Of a DNA stretch of 64,000 nt, positions 16,546-26,278 are shown one piece after another. The notes below the pieces were generated by a model that saw only the letters and a list, made by a program, of their open reading frames with translations, did no database searches and was not told where the DNA came from. The translations under genes were made by a program, and so were the position numbers. This stretch comes from an uncultured Acholeplasmatales bacterium (lineage in GTDB: Bacteria > Bacillota_I > Bacilli_A > Acholeplasmatales > Anaeroplasmataceae): positions 33,011 through 97,010 of the forward strand of contig CALUXI010000003.1 of NCBI GenBank assembly GCA_944324705.1, written 5' to 3'. Each line of letters starts with the position of its first letter. The first letter of the stretch is position 1.

Positions 16546-17212
16546 ATTGGGTTAAATTCTTTACTACTGGTCTTTTTTTGATAAAGGACTTATAACAAAT
16601 TACATATATCATTAATAACACTAAACCACACAAATAACCACCAATAACATCGGTAAAATAATGAACACCTAGTACTATTCGTGATAAACCAATTAGTATT
16701 AACAATATAATAAATATTACCGTTAAAATGTTCTTTTTCTTCTCTTTTAAATAATCACTACTTCTAATAAAGTATAATAATAGACCATAAAAAACTATTG
16801 ATACCATTGAATGACCTGATGGATATGAAGTTGATAATTCTTGCATCCATCGCAATTCTTCTACTGGTCTCTCTCTTAAAAAGAAAACTTTTATTAATTC
16901 ATTAGATAAATAGGTAATAATAGTAGCTCCTGAAAGTGTCCAAAACCTTCTATCAAATCTAGTATATATAGCTACCCCAACAGCAATTAAAGCTACAATA
17001 TAGAAAAAACCAAATTCAGTTATTAGTCTAAATATATAAAACCAAAAACCATACTTTTCGCCTCTAAAATTATATATTGCATCTCTAATCGTTAAATCAA
17101 TAATATTTAAACTATCTTCCTTATAAATGTACCAAGATGTTAAAACAAAAAGAGCAAAAGAGAAAAATAAAACAATTAACTCATAATAATTATTTTTTAA
17201 AAAATACTTCAA
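16532..17212 (-). CDS. PAP2-family membrane phosphatase
   Basis: 226 aa, six likely membrane segments. The three phosphatase motifs are KVFFLRERP (about 107-115), PSGH (about 131) and SRIVLGVHYFTD (about 177-188), with the catalytic His residues present. Likely substrates are lipid phosphates such as undecaprenyl or phosphatidyl phosphates. It starts at TTG (17212), overlapping the Nudix stop by 4 nt (TTGA). It is the last gene of CLC-Nudix-PAP2. Confidence 0.85.
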   Translation of the reverse strand: MKYFLKNNYYELIVLFFSFALFVLTSWYIYKEDSLNIIDLTIRDAIYNFRGEKYGFWFYIFRLITEFGFFYIVALIAVGVAIYTRFDRRFWTLSGATIITYLSNELIKVFFLRERPVEELRWMQELSTSYPSGHSMVSIVFYGLLLYFIRSSDYLKEKKKNILTVIFIILLILIGLSRIVLGVHYFTDVIGGYLCGLVLLMIYVICYKSFIKKRPVVKNLTQLKSL

Positions 17213-17736
17213 GCTCTACCTTCTTCCTTTATTAAAACCATAATTTCATCTTTAACATCCAAAATTCTTTCCCCAATATACGAAATAAATTGTGGTGTAG
17301 TTATAAATTTAAAAAAATCATTTGGTGTTAAAAACTTATAATCAATAACTTCATCAATACCTAACTTTAAAGTATAATCCTTATCTAAAAAAACAATATA
17401 TTGATAACAATAAAATATATCATTAATTAAACTTCTTAATTGAATAAATTTTAAACTTTCAGAAAAAATTCCTGTTTCTTCCCTAAGTTCCCTAATAGCT
17501 GCCTCTAATGGTGTTTCATAGGCCTTAATGCCACCACCTGTAACTTCCCACATAAGTCCAGGTGTTTTATTAGGATGTCGTTTAGTTATCAAAATTTCTC
17601 CTTCTTTATTCACAACAATAATTGTGACAATCCCCATATATGAATCTTCTTCTAAATTTGCTCCCCGAGTTAAAACTTTACCTGTTTTATGACCAAAGCG
17701 GTCTAATACTTCAAACTTTTCTATTTCCTGTTTCAT
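17209..17736 (-). CDS. Nudix hydrolase
   Basis: 175 aa. The Nudix box is intact: GGGIKAYETPLEAAIRELRE followed by ETG. The N-terminal part (FEVLDRFGHKTGKVLTRG) resembles the Idi-like/YfcD Nudix group. Those enzymes cleave nucleoside-diphosphate-linked or isoprenyl diphosphate substrates; the substrate here is unknown. It is coupled to the CLC gene by a TAATG junction and to PAP2 by a 4-nt overlap. Confidence 0.85.
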   Translation of the reverse strand: MKQEIEKFEVLDRFGHKTGKVLTRGANLEEDSYMGIVTIIVVNKEGEILITKRHPNKTPGLMWEVTGGGIKAYETPLEAAIRELREETGIFSESLKFIQLRSLINDIFYCYQYIVFLDKDYTLKLGIDEVIDYKFLTPNDFFKFITTPQFISYIGERILDVKDEIMVLIKEEGRA

Positions 17737-18968
17737 TAATTTAGAAGCCTCTTTTCTAATAATTTATAAACGCTCTTTTGTTTAAATAAATAACTTAGAC
17801 TAGTACTTAAAACTAAAGCTATTAATATTGGTAAAACAACAACTAAAGGTTTGCCCATTTTAAGCCCTAAACAAAAGCCAGTTAAAGGAGTGTTACATAC
17901 ACTACTAAAAACAACTATCATTCCCACTATACAAAATAAACTATTATATAATCTAATATTAGGAATAATATCTTCAAATAAGATAGTTGTAATACTACCA
18001 CATATTACCCCTAGTGTCAACATCGGTAAAACAAGTCCCCCAGATACTACTAAACTATTACTAAATGCAGTTCCCAATATTCTATATATTAAATAAAATA
18101 TTAATAATATTATACTTGATGTAAATAAAGGATCATTTAATATATCACTTCCCGAACCTATCATGTAAGGATCACGAGTCTTATAGTATAAAAATAATAA
18201 AACAAAAAATGGCGTTAAATAAAGAAAATACTTCATTTTTTTACTTAAATCTTTTACTTTAATTATCATAAATACATATAATCTAGCTACAACAAAAGCC
18301 ATAATAGAAATAACTATAAAAATATAATAATATCTATAATCTATAAAATTTAAAGCTTTTATTGGTAGTAAATTATGAGGATAAACAAAGTAAGAAACAA
18401 CAAAAGCAATTAGAATAATTACTAAGCCTTTAAGAAAAAAAGTCCAAGAAAGCATCTTTCTATTTTCTTCAATTAAATGACAAATTCCAGCTAAAGGAGC
18501 TAAAAAAGCGCAAGCAAAACCAGCACTAGCCGCCCCAGCTACTACTTCTTTATCTTCCTCTTTAAATATTTTATTATAAATATGACTAATACTAGCAGCT
18601 AATGTTATTGAAGGGCCTTCACCACCAAAAGGAAACCCACAAAAATAAGCATATAAAGATTGAAATAAAACATGTAAAAACATTCTAACTGGTGATAGAT
18701 TTAAATTACCTTCATAATAAGCTTCATATTGAGGAATACCACTACCTAAATAACCTTTATCTTTATTATTAATAAATATTAAAATAAAAGATATAATAAT
18801 AGCTATTACTAAAAAAACACCAATTAATAAACTATTATTACTAGTAAATATATATGTACCTAAAGCTGTTACTTCATGGATTAAATATTGAAATCCTGCA
18901 ATAAATAAACCTACAATAACGCCTAAAATTACTAATTTAAAACTTAATCTAACTACCTTATTTCTCAT
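17736..18968 (-). CDS. CLC-family chloride channel/antiporter
   Basis: About 410 aa with roughly ten hydrophobic segments. The selectivity motifs are GSGIPQYE (about 78) and FGGEGPSITLAA (about 116), where the usual GREGP is GGEGP. GGLVLPMLTLG is the third. The gating glutamate in EGP is kept. It moves chloride, perhaps in exchange for protons. ATG at 18968 is preferred over the TTG at 18977. Confidence 0.88.
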   Translation of the reverse strand: MRNKVVRLSFKLVILGVIVGLFIAGFQYLIHEVTALGTYIFTSNNSLLIGVFLVIAIIISFILIFINNKDKGYLGSGIPQYEAYYEGNLNLSPVRMFLHVLFQSLYAYFCGFPFGGEGPSITLAASISHIYNKIFKEEDKEVVAGAASAGFACAFLAPLAGICHLIEENRKMLSWTFFLKGLVIILIAFVVSYFVYPHNLLPIKALNFIDYRYYYIFIVISIMAFVVARLYVFMIIKVKDLSKKMKYFLYLTPFFVLLFLYYKTRDPYMIGSGSDILNDPLFTSSIILLIFYLIYRILGTAFSNSLVVSGGLVLPMLTLGVICGSITTILFEDIIPNIRLYNSLFCIVGMIVVFSSVCNTPLTGFCLGLKMGKPLVVVLPILIALVLSTSLSYLFKQKSVYKLLEKRLLN

Positions 18969-18997
18969 ATTAATCAAACTCTCTTTTTCTAAACAAA

Positions 18998-19025
18998 ATT
19001 ATAGCAAATAACTAAACATTTGCAA
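18998..19025 (-). promoter_or_regulatory. Promoter for the CLC-Nudix-PAP2 operon
   Basis: TTGCAA (19020-19025), a 16-bp spacer and TATAAT (18998-19003) on the minus strand, about 30 bp before the CLC start. Confidence 0.65.
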
Positions 19026-19041
19026 TAATTAATCTCAAAAT

Positions 19042-19070
19042 AATAAAGAAAACTCCTCATTAGGAGGAGA
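19042..19070 (-). terminator. Terminator after the 19074-19571 gene
   Basis: The minus strand forms CTCCTC-CTAAT-GAGGAG followed by TTTTCTTT, just past the stop codon. Confidence 0.75.
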
Positions 19071-19073
19071 CAA

Positions 19074-19571
19074 TTAATTGTTTTCTAATTCAATAATTTC
19101 TTTAATCAAATCATCGTTAACTTTTTTAAATTCTAATGTGTTACCTGATAAAATTTGATACTTATCTAAATCATTATTAACATAATCTAAAAAATCATAA
19201 TCAATTAAATTTTTACTTAATAATTTTTCAGTTTCCTTATTAATTAGTTTTTCATCTCTTATTAATATAACCTTGACAATTTTAGCTTTTAATAACTTAG
19301 CTTCTAATTCATCAATTATTTCTTTGTCTGGCATTGAACAACTAATTATTATATTTTGGTAAAAATTAGATTTTAAATAGTTGTTAATAATATAACTAGC
19401 ATTATCAATCAACATATTTTTAGTTTCAGCATTTAAAATAAAAGGATTAGTTTGCCATAAACTATCTAAATTAAGATAAACACTAGCTATCAATTTCATT
19501 TTCATCATCAAACATACTTCTTCTTTTAACACGCCCACCGGACCATTTAATATATAAACAGTCTTCATCAT
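19074..19571 (-). CDS. Hypothetical protein, degenerate P-loop kinase-like
   Basis: 165 aa, soluble, mixed alpha/beta. It opens TVYILNGPVGVLKEEVC, which sits where a Walker A loop would be in small nucleotide kinases (beta strand then GxxGxGK), but the GK is missing. A second strand, FYQNIIISCSMPD, and KIVKVILIRDE fit a Rossmann-like order seen in chloramphenicol phosphotransferase or AAA_33-type proteins. Kinase activity is doubtful. It has its own terminator; AGGTGAT precedes the ATG. Confidence 0.5.
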   Translation of the reverse strand: MMKTVYILNGPVGVLKEEVCLMMKMKLIASVYLNLDSLWQTNPFILNAETKNMLIDNASYIINNYLKSNFYQNIIISCSMPDKEIIDELEAKLLKAKIVKVILIRDEKLINKETEKLLSKNLIDYDFLDYVNNDLDKYQILSGNTLEFKKVNDDLIKEIIELENN

Positions 19572-19625
19572 ATCACCTCACCATAAAAATTATATCATAT
19601 CTTGATTAAAATAGAACTACCTTTA

Positions 19626-20519
19626 TCATTCCTTATATTCTAAAATTATATTATTCAATGCTTCTATAAGTCTATCTAATGTTAAACCTGCTGCATAATA
19701 CTTTTCTTCTATTAATTTACCAGCCTGACTAAATAATGCTTCACTTGCCATAATAACATCATCATAAATAAAATTCTTAGTAGCATAGGCTAAAAAACCA
19801 GTTATTAACCCTGCTAAAGCATCACCAGAACCAGCCTTAGCTAAGGAAGGTATTTCAAGATATTGGCTATTATATATTTTACATCTTCTAGTTATTAAGG
19901 TCTTATCATAACTTTTTAACAAAATATTTACTTGATATTTCTTAGTATAATCTAAAGCCAAATCTAAATAAGGTTTTAAATTTCTACCTGAAACATTAGT
20001 CTTAAATAAGTCTTTAGCTTCACCTAAATGTGGGGTTAATAAAATCTCTATTTTGCTATTTTTTTTACTTAAAATATTAGCATCTTCACTAATTAATCTT
20101 AAACCCGTCCCATCAATAACTAAATAACCTGTATAAAACTCTAGTAATTTTTCTAAAAATATTTTATTTTCTTTGCTTAAATTAATACCATTACCAAATA
20201 AGATAGAATCATATTTATTAATACTATTTTCTACTTCTTTAGTAAAAGTAAAATTATCACTATTACTATAAATTTCGTGAATACTGTTAGGACTTATCAT
20301 ATTGACAGATGGTAAATATATAGTTTCTGGAACTGCTAAGGCAACATAACCTGGACTTGCAAACTCACAAAGCTTAGTAGCAATAAAAGCCGCCCCTGGA
20401 TATTTCTTAGAACCAGCTATAATCAAGGCTTTTCCAAAATCTGATTTAATACTTGTTTTAGACCTATTATAGAATAGTTTTTCTATAAATTCTTTTATGT
20501 CAAACTCCACTTTTCTCAC
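19626..20519 (-). CDS. nnrD: ADP/ATP-dependent NAD(P)H-hydrate dehydratase
   Basis: 297 aa ribokinase-like fold, matching the C-terminal half of YjeF. Motifs are KALIIAGSKKYPGAA near the N-terminus, LLTPHLGEA, and the catalytic loop AKAGSGDALAGLITGF. It repairs hydrated NAD(P)H. The epimerase half (NnrE) is not fused to it and is not in this window. Monocistronic. Confidence 0.9.
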   Translation of the reverse strand: MRKVEFDIKEFIEKLFYNRSKTSIKSDFGKALIIAGSKKYPGAAFIATKLCEFASPGYVALAVPETIYLPSVNMISPNSIHEIYSNSDNFTFTKEVENSINKYDSILFGNGINLSKENKIFLEKLLEFYTGYLVIDGTGLRLISEDANILSKKNSKIEILLTPHLGEAKDLFKTNVSGRNLKPYLDLALDYTKKYQVNILLKSYDKTLITRRCKIYNSQYLEIPSLAKAGSGDALAGLITGFLAYATKNFIYDDVIMASEALFSQAGKLIEEKYYAAGLTLDRLIEALNNIILEYKE

Positions 20520-20584
20520 CCCTTTAAAACTATTTTATCTAATTAAATTATATTAATATTTAAGATTATTTCAATATTTCTAAA

Positions 20585-20609
20585 TAAAAAAACAGGTCAT
20601 TTAAACCTG
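20585..20609 (-). terminator. Terminator of the nrdD-nrdG-dut operon
   Basis: The minus strand forms CAGGT-TTAAATG-ACCTG followed by seven T residues, overlapping the dut stop. Confidence 0.78.
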
Positions 20610-21089
20610 CTTATTAGTACTACCAAAGCCACCTATACGTTCTTCATTAGTATCATCATCAATAGTAATACCATATTGTAAAAATATACCTTGAGCAAAC
20701 CCTTCACCTTGTTTTACTGTTAATTCTTTATTAGAATTATTAGTCATTTTAATAAAAATATGACCTTCATTTAAAGCATTATAATAATCAGCATCAATAA
20801 CACCAACTGTATTATCTAAACTTAAACGATATTTAAATCCTAAACTAGAACGAGGTAAGATTAATAAAACATAATTAGATTCCATTTGACATCTAATCCC
20901 TGTAGGAATTTTTATTGTTTCACCAGGTTTTAATGTAAAATCATAAGGACTATAAAAATCGTAGCCAGCACTACTTTTAGTAGCTCTCTTTGGTAATTTT
21001 AAATTATTATAAATATTAGTTGCATCCTCAGAAAATGCTTCATTAAATTGTTTTAAACTAACAAAACTGAACTTAGCTATTCTTGCCAT
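20601..21089 (-). CDS. dut: dUTP diphosphatase
   Basis: 162 aa. Trimeric dUTPase motifs: SAGYDFYSP, LPRSSLGFKY, NTVGVIDADYYN and the C-terminal RIGGFGSTNK. It hydrolyses dUTP to dUMP, limiting uracil in DNA and feeding thymidylate synthesis. ATG at 21089 (MARIAKF) is preferred to 21107 because GGAG lies in front of it. It overlaps nrdG by 17 nt. Grouping with nrdDG makes a nucleotide-supply operon. Confidence 0.92.
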   Translation of the reverse strand: MARIAKFSFVSLKQFNEAFSEDATNIYNNLKLPKRATKSSAGYDFYSPYDFTLKPGETIKIPTGIRCQMESNYVLLILPRSSLGFKYRLSLDNTVGVIDADYYNALNEGHIFIKMTNNSNKELTVKQGEGFAQGIFLQYGITIDDDTNEERIGGFGSTNKQV

Positions 21090-21591
21090 TAGTAATCGCT
21101 CCATCATTAAATAATATTACTCTACCTTCATTAATTGTTTTTTTAACATCAATTACTCTTTGATTACTGCTACCTACCCAATGTAATTGCGGATCAAATT
21201 TGTCAATTTCGAAACAACCATCACAAATTACATCTAGCATTGGTATAAAAGGGATACTTGCTATATCTTCATATAAATAACCGGTATATAACCATTTGGT
21301 TTTATTCGGATATTTAGCATTAATTTCAGCTACTAATTCCCCAATATCATTAACATTTAAAGGATGTAGTGGATCACCACCACTAAAAGTAATACCATCT
21401 ACATAATCTTTATCTAGTTCTTTAAATATTTCTTCTTTAGCTGCCTCATCAAAAGGAATACCACCATTAATATCATGCGTAATTGGATTATGACAACCTG
21501 GACAATGGTGTGTACAACCAGCTACCCACAAAACTACTCGCAAACCATAGCCATTTAGCATATCATCTTTAGTTATATTATGATAGCGCAT
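21073..21591 (-). CDS. nrdG: Anaerobic ribonucleotide reductase activating protein
   Basis: 172 aa radical-SAM enzyme with the CxxxCxxC cluster in CTHHCPGCHNP (about residues 26-36) and the SAM-binding FSGGDPLHP. It generates the glycyl radical on NrdD. It starts 2 nt after the nrdD stop, consistent with a shared transcript. Confidence 0.95.
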   Translation of the reverse strand: MRYHNITKDDMLNGYGLRVVLWVAGCTHHCPGCHNPITHDINGGIPFDEAAKEEIFKELDKDYVDGITFSGGDPLHPLNVNDIGELVAEINAKYPNKTKWLYTGYLYEDIASIPFIPMLDVICDGCFEIDKFDPQLHWVGSSNQRVIDVKKTINEGRVILFNDGAITNGKNS

Positions 21592-21593
21592 AG

Positions 21594-23729
21594 TTACATG
21601 CTTTTCCTTTCCTTAATTTCTGCCATTTTGGCTTCATTTAAACGCGTATCGCCAGCAACTCTTGAATAAGATAAATAACCATTCATTCTTTCAATTTTAG
21701 TTAAATTACGAGAACCACAGACAGGACAAACATCCATATTTAATTCTTGGTGACCACAATCTTCACAATAAGCTAAAGATAAGTTAACACCTTCATAAAA
21801 TCCCATTTTCATAGCTCGATGAATTAGTGACTTAATTGCACCTATATTATAATCAATTGGATATTTTACATATTGAATTTTGCCACCATTTGATAAATCC
21901 CAGAATCTTTTTTCTAAATTTTGTTTTTGAATAGGAGTTATATCTTCTGTAACATGACAATGGAATGAATTTGAAACATAAGGTCTATCTGATACACCTT
22001 CAACAATTCCATATTTTTTTCTAAATTGAGTAATTTGTAAACCACATAATGATTCAGCAGGTGTACCATATATTGCATATAGTATGCCATCTTCTTTTTT
22101 ATATTTAGCAATCATTTCATTAATGTGTTCTAATGTCTTAATAGCAAATTCGCCATCTTCAACTAAACTCTTACCATTATACAATTCTTGTAATTCATTT
22201 AAAGCTGTGTAACCAAATGAAGCTGTCATAGGTTTTAAAAGAGGTTTAATTTTATCATTTGGATTTAAATGTCCGCCATAAAAACCGCCTTGGCAATAAC
22301 CAAGAGGATTAGTTGAGGCTTTCATTTCTCCTAAATAATTATAAGTTCTAATATGAAGCTTTCTAATTATTTCTAAGTAATAATCTAAAACTTCATAAAA
22401 ATCTCTACTTTCTTGTCTTGATTTAGCTAAAATCATCGGTAAATGTAAACTGATTGCCCCAATATTAAAACGACCAACAAAAATAGGTTTATCATCAGCA
22501 TCAGCAGGTTCCATACCTCCCCTTTCATACCAAGGAGATAGGAAGGCTCTGCAACCCATTGGTGAAACAACTCTACCATATTTTTTATACATTTCAGCAA
22601 CATAACCTTCACCAGTTAAACTTAACCAATCTGGGTACATTGTTTTAGAAGAACATAAAATACCTTCTTCAAAAACATCTTCATTATACTTACCTTCACC
22701 ATGTAATTCTTCATCATATAAGAAAACAATTTTAGGGAATAAAACTGGTCTTTTACGACCCTTTTTACCTTGCCCACCCCTTCTTACTTTAAAACATTCA
22801 ATACTTGCCATTTTAGCAAATCTTTCTGTTCCTAAACCAAGTGTTATGGTAATAAAAGGGTAATCTCCTCTTGAAGAACCAATTGTATTAAACTTGTATT
22901 CTAAACCCTGCCAACCTTGTCTAAAATCATTTCTAATATCTTCTAAAGCTTGAGTATCAGCCTTAACTTTACTTAGACCTAAACCAATATATTTAGTGTA
23001 ATATTTATGATATGATTTTTCAGCATATGGAGCTAATATTTTATCAATTTCTGGAACTGTAAAACCACCATATTGTTGAGCTGCAGTTGATAAAACTAAA
23101 TCCCCAATAACATCAAACGCAACATCTAAGGTAGTGGGTTCATTATACCAAATGTTACCCATTTCAAAGCCACCTTTTAAGACGTTTTCAACATCAAATA
23201 AACAACAATTCATTGTATCACGTCTTGCTGACATATCATGAATATAAATATAACCATCATTAATAGCTTGTAATTCTTCTACATTTAAGAAAAATTTCTT
23301 ATATAATTCTTTGTTCAATTGATTATAAATTAAACTTCTTTTTGTAGAAACTAAAGCACTATCAGTATTACTATTTTCTTTATCACCTATATACATAATA
23401 GATTGGCTTTTAGAATAAACTTCATCTAACATGTGAACAAAATCTTGTTTATAATTACGATAGTCACGATAACTCTTAGCTACTACTGGAAATGTTTCTT
23501 CTAATGCACCCTCAACTATATTATGCATTTTAGCAATATTTATTTCTTTTAAATTATTATTTTCAATGGTATTTAAAACAGTATTAATTATTTTATTTAA
23601 ATCATCATTATTAAATTTAACTAGAACTCTACTAGCAGATTTCATAACTGCTACTTTTATTTTTTCTGGATTAAATTTTTGTAAAGTTCCATCTTTTTTA
23701 ATGATTTTTACTTCATTAACATCCATCAT
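21594..23729 (-). CDS. nrdD: Anaerobic ribonucleoside-triphosphate reductase
   Basis: 711 aa. N-terminal ATP-cone (IIKKDGTLQKFNPEKIKVAV), the catalytic glycyl-radical barrel with MNCCLFD and YPFITITLGLG, and a C-terminal zinc site CEDCGHQELNMDVCPVCGS. The glycyl-radical motif is RMNGYLS near the end. It makes dNTPs without oxygen. GGAGAG precedes the ATG. The upstream spacer (23730-24013) shows no clear NrdR box. Confidence 0.95.
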   Translation of the reverse strand: MMDVNEVKIIKKDGTLQKFNPEKIKVAVMKSASRVLVKFNNDDLNKIINTVLNTIENNNLKEINIAKMHNIVEGALEETFPVVAKSYRDYRNYKQDFVHMLDEVYSKSQSIMYIGDKENSNTDSALVSTKRSLIYNQLNKELYKKFFLNVEELQAINDGYIYIHDMSARRDTMNCCLFDVENVLKGGFEMGNIWYNEPTTLDVAFDVIGDLVLSTAAQQYGGFTVPEIDKILAPYAEKSYHKYYTKYIGLGLSKVKADTQALEDIRNDFRQGWQGLEYKFNTIGSSRGDYPFITITLGLGTERFAKMASIECFKVRRGGQGKKGRKRPVLFPKIVFLYDEELHGEGKYNEDVFEEGILCSSKTMYPDWLSLTGEGYVAEMYKKYGRVVSPMGCRAFLSPWYERGGMEPADADDKPIFVGRFNIGAISLHLPMILAKSRQESRDFYEVLDYYLEIIRKLHIRTYNYLGEMKASTNPLGYCQGGFYGGHLNPNDKIKPLLKPMTASFGYTALNELQELYNGKSLVEDGEFAIKTLEHINEMIAKYKKEDGILYAIYGTPAESLCGLQITQFRKKYGIVEGVSDRPYVSNSFHCHVTEDITPIQKQNLEKRFWDLSNGGKIQYVKYPIDYNIGAIKSLIHRAMKMGFYEGVNLSLAYCEDCGHQELNMDVCPVCGSRNLTKIERMNGYLSYSRVAGDTRLNEAKMAEIKERKSM

Positions 23730-23959
23730 TAATCTCTCCTTCCTATCAGCAATGCTTTTTTTAAATTGACACTATAATAACACTAATAGGACTTAAAAAC
23801 AAGCTAAAAACAACACTATTTTTGTAAAATTAATTTAGATAAAACTACTTGTAAAACAAATAAAAAATTAATTATATTTAAACTTCTAATAACCATTATT
23901 AAATCTATATTTTTTTATTTTAGCGTATAATTTTATATTAATTTACTTTATAAAAAAAT

Positions 23960-24005
23960 AAATAAAAAAAGAATCATAAATAGAACTACCTATCTACAAT
24001 TCTTT
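23960..24005 (-). terminator. Terminator after pgi
   Basis: The minus strand has a long interrupted stem with outer arms AAAGAAT and ATTCTTT and inner TAGATAG/TCTATTT-type pairing, then TTTTATTT. It lies 9 nt past the pgi stop. Confidence 0.65.
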
Positions 24006-24013
24006 AACTGATT

Positions 24014-25345
24014 TTATTTTACTTTTTTCTCTAATTCAGCTTTTAAATCCTCATATCCAGGTTTACCAAGTAAAGCAAACATATTCTTCTTATAAGCTTC
24101 AACACCTGGTTGATTGAACGGATTAACACCTAAAGTATAAGCTGAGACAGCACAAGCATATTCAAAGAAATATACTAAATAACCATAACTTTTTGGAGTT
24201 AATTCTTTTAATTTGATTAAAATATTAGGTACACCACCATCATAATGAGCTATTCTAGTTCCTAAAGTAGCGACGTGATTAACCTCATTCATAGTCTTAC
24301 CAGCTAAGAAATTAAGACCATCTAAATTGTTATCATTAGCTTTAATTGTTACATCTTTATTAACATTTTCAAGTTCTAATACCGTTTCAAACATTGTTCT
24401 TTCACCATCTTGAATCATTTGACCAAGAGAATGAAGATCAGTAGTGAAATTAGCAGAAGCAGGCCAAATGCCCTTATGATCTTTACCTTCAGATTCACCA
24501 AATAACTGTTTCCACCATTCAGCAAAATATGCAAAACGAGGTTCATAATTAACTAAAATCTCAAACTTTTTACCTTTGCGATATAATAAATTTCTTATTA
24601 ATGCATATTCTAAAGCGATATTAGAAGTAATTGACTTATTACTTGTGAATTCTAAATAAGCCTCTTTAGCACCTTCTAAAATTTTATCAACATCAACACC
24701 ACTAGCCGCAATCGGTAATAAACCAACTGGAGTTAAAACGCTAAAACGACCACCTACATCATCAGGTACAACGAAAGTTTCATACCCTTCCGCATCAGCT
24801 AAAGTCTTTAGTGCCCCTTTTGCTTTATCTGTAGTAGCAAATATACGTTTTTTAGCTTCTTCTTTACCATACTTATTAATTAAGGCTTCTTCTAAAATTC
24901 TAAAAGCAATAGCTGGTTCTGTAGTAGTACCAGATTTAGAAATTACATTAATAGAATAATCTTTATCTTTAATATAATCTAATAATTCAGCCATATAAGA
25001 ACCACTAATATGATTACCAACAAATATTACTTCACAACCATTATTTTTAAAATATGGTTTAAATAATTCAATACATGAACGGGCCCCTAAATAAGAACCG
25101 CCAATACCTACTGCAAGCAAAACACTAGAATGTTCACAAATTCTACCAGCTGCTTGTTTAATACGGCATTTTTCTCTACTATCAAAAGTAATAGGTAAAT
25201 CAAGCCATCCTAAAAAGTCATTACCTAATCCTTTTCTACTTTCTAATACATCCCTTGCTGCCAAGACTTCTTTTTCTACCTCTTTTAATTCAGCCTCACT
25301 AAAAAATGTCTTAGTTAAGCTTGTATCTAAACTTAAATAACTCAT
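24014..25345 (-). CDS. pgi: Glucose-6-phosphate isomerase
   Basis: 443 aa, the short bacterial form. Motifs: [50 protein letters not shown], and the catalytic [14 protein letters not shown] and NQPGVEAYK. It interconverts glucose-6-phosphate and fructose-6-phosphate in glycolysis. Monocistronic with its own promoter and GGAGG site. Confidence 0.96.
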   Translation of the reverse strand: MSYLSLDTSLTKTFFSEAELKEVEKEVLAARDVLESRKGLGNDFLGWLDLPITFDSREKCRIKQAAGRICEHSSVLLAVGIGGSYLGARSCIELFKPYFKNNGCEVIFVGNHISGSYMAELLDYIKDKDYSINVISKSGTTTEPAIAFRILEEALINKYGKEEAKKRIFATTDKAKGALKTLADAEGYETFVVPDDVGGRFSVLTPVGLLPIAASGVDVDKILEGAKEAYLEFTSNKSITSNIALEYALIRNLLYRKGKKFEILVNYEPRFAYFAEWWKQLFGESEGKDHKGIWPASANFTTDLHSLGQMIQDGERTMFETVLELENVNKDVTIKANDNNLDGLNFLAGKTMNEVNHVATLGTRIAHYDGGVPNILIKLKELTPKSYGYLVYFFEYACAVSAYTLGVNPFNQPGVEAYKKNMFALLGKPGYEDLKAELEKKVK

Positions 25346-25372
25346 AAATTTTCCTCCTCAATACTTGTATTT

Positions 25373-25401
25373 ATTATAGCGCTTTCAGCATTAAAAAACA
25401 A
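25373..25401 (-). promoter_or_regulatory. Promoter for pgi
   Basis: TTGTTT (25396-25401), a 17-bp spacer and TATAAT (25373-25378) on the minus strand, about 25 bp upstream of the start. Confidence 0.7.
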
Positions 25402-25464
25402 TATAGACAAAATAAAAACCCTATTAATTAGGAAAATTTAAACCTTGTTGTAACAAACAAAACC

Positions 25465-25492
25465 ATAAAAATAAAAACCAGCATTGCTGGTT
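25465..25492 (-). terminator. Terminator after the divergent-PAP2 gene
   Basis: 7-bp stem AACCAGC/GCTGGTT with loop AAT, followed by TTTATTTT on the minus strand, overlapping the stop codon. Confidence 0.8.
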
Positions 25493-26012
25493 AACTTAAA
25501 ACTATAATAAAGCCAATCAAAGAAAATAAGACACCTATAATTATGCCACCTACAACTTCAAAAGCTTTATGACCTAATAACTCTTTTAATTTACCTTTTT
25601 TCCCAAAACCTAAATCAATTCTTGTTTGTTCATCTTCATCTTTGACTAAATTGTTCAATATTTTAGCATGCTTAGAAGCCTCAAGTCTAACTCCCATAGC
25701 ATCATGAATAACAATACAAGCAAAAACTAAAGCTACAGCAAAGCTATAATCTAAAGTACCATTATCAGCAATTTGAAATATAGCCATTGAAGCAACTAAA
25801 GATACAACTGTAGCTGTATGACTAGATGGCATACCACCTGTTGTAAATAAAGCTTTTAATACAAACTTTTTTTCTCTAATTGAAAAAATAATTACTTTTA
25901 AAACTTGACAAAAAACCATTGCACAAAGCGAAATAATAATAATTTGAACTGTCCTTGTACTTATTAATTTTCTAGCATCTTGCCATAAATTGCCATCAGT
26001 ATCTAAAAACAT
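25491..26012 (-). CDS. Divergent PAP2 family membrane protein (YuiD-like)
   Basis: 173 aa with about four membrane segments. The signature GGMPSSHTATV, followed by VIHDAMGVRLEASKHA, is that of the DUF212/YuiD group, which keeps the SSH phosphatase core of PAP2 proteins. The role is unknown, likely a membrane acid phosphatase. It lies 2 nt after the NifU-like gene, in the same operon as YutD. Confidence 0.85.
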   Translation of the reverse strand: MFLDTDGNLWQDARKLISTRTVQIIIISLCAMVFCQVLKVIIFSIREKKFVLKALFTTGGMPSSHTATVVSLVASMAIFQIADNGTLDYSFAVALVFACIVIHDAMGVRLEASKHAKILNNLVKDEDEQTRIDLGFGKKGKLKELLGHKAFEVVGGIIIGVLFSLIGFIIVLS

Positions 26013-26014
26013 AT

Positions 26015-26278
26015 CTATATTTCTCCTAAATCTTCACTAGTAGAATCATTAACAACTTCTATAACTTCCGGAACCATTTCAACTAGTAAGGCTTCAATTC
26101 CATCTTTTAAGGTGTAATCAATAGCTGAGCAACCCATACAAGCTCCAAGTAACTTAACATGAACAACACCATTGATAAAGCTAACAAATTCTACATCTCC
26201 ACCCTCACTGTTTAAATAAGGTCTAATTCTATTTAGTTCTTTTTTGATTTGATTCTCAATATCAGCTAAAGTACGCAT
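26015..26278 (-). CDS. NifU-like Fe-S scaffold domain protein
   Basis: 87 aa, a stand-alone NifU C-terminal domain. The conserved pair lies in LLGACMGCSAIDYTLKDGIE (CxxC about residues 47-50), and RPYLNSEGGDVEFV precedes it. Such proteins (Bacillus YutI) hold or pass on Fe-S clusters. Its start overlaps the YutD gene stop by one base. Confidence 0.9.
   Translation of the reverse strand: MRTLADIENQIKKELNRIRPYLNSEGGDVEFVSFINGVVHVKLLGACMGCSAIDYTLKDGIEALLVEMVPEVIEVVNDSTSEDLGEI

Noticed and set aside
23730..24013. NrdR boxes upstream of nrdD
   Set aside because: GACACTATAATAACACT near 23769 is suggestive but not palindromic in the NrdR manner, and no second box lies nearby.
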